Positions 11,650 to 11,696 of a stretch of 11,696 nt of DNA are shown here, in pieces. The first letter of the stretch is position 1, and every line of letters begins with the position of its first letter. The notes below the pieces were generated by a model. It was given only the letters and a program-made list of their open reading frames with translations. It made no database searches and was not told the origin of the DNA. The stretch is from assembly GCA_013152695.1 (NCBI GenBank), contig JAADFV010000001.1, forward strand, positions 1 to 11,696, in the 5' to 3' direction. The stretch is from Chloroflexota bacterium (GTDB lineage Bacteria > Chloroflexota > Anaerolineae > J102). The translations under genes and the position numbers were made by a program.

Positions 11650-11696
11650 CCTTCAAGATTCCAGCACCCTATTACTTTTCGAAGGACGAAAGACCA
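11650..11696. other. Right edge, no feature seen
   Basis: The last 47 bases after the SDR stop contain no recognisable gene start, terminator or repeat. Confidence 0.6.

Overview
The window is a densely coded bacterial segment of about 53-55% GC by eye, carrying twelve complete protein genes and one complete gene that runs to the left edge (folD). There is no tRNA, rRNA, CRISPR array or insertion sequence that I can see. The mixture suggests a Chloroflexota (Anaerolineae/Caldilineae-like) chromosome: a CbiM fused to a PDGLE domain, a glutaminyl-peptide cyclotransferase, a formiminotransferase-cyclodeaminase-like protein, and degenerate heptanucleotide repeats placed directly in front of start codons. 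That assignment is inference from gene style, not from a marker comparison.

Left part (1-4222): folD reads leftward. A divergent intergenic region of about 250 bases carries a clear sigma70-type promoter for a rightward metal-transport operon: cbiM (with a C-terminal PDGLE domain), cbiQ, cbiO, then a Fur-family repressor gene that overlaps cbiO by four bases. A 15-bp inverted repeat sits on the -10 box and three TTGCAA-like motifs follow the expected transcription start. This looks like a self-regulated cobalt/nickel ECF importer.

Middle (4205-7105): all genes read leftward. An unusually good promoter (TTGACA-17-TATACT) drives rplU, then rpmA and rpmE, with hairpins at the 5' end of the transcript, before rplU, between rplU and rpmA, and before rpmE. 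A strong intrinsic terminator follows rpmE. Behind it comes thymidine kinase (tdk), probably from its own extended -10 promoter, and a membrane-anchored or secreted glutaminyl cyclotransferase that overlaps the regulator gene tail-to-tail.

Right part (7206-11649): all genes read rightward. A cyclodeaminase/cyclohydrolase-family protein lacking the family's glycine-rich loop has an extended -10 promoter and a structured leader. It is followed by a D-2-hydroxyacid dehydrogenase relative lacking the catalytic Arg, a COG0402-type amidohydrolase (deaminase), and a pteridine-reductase-like SDR lacking the catalytic Tyr. The last two genes are each preceded by a degenerate 7-base tandem repeat that runs to GACCCC-ATG. 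Folate/pterin chemistry recurs in the window (FolD, the cyclodeaminase relative, the PTR1-like SDR), but no operon links all of these.

Most interesting leads: the operator architecture in front of cbiM, the heptad repeats ending at two start codons, the three divergent enzymes side by side with altered active sites, and the leader RNAs in front of rplU and rpmE.
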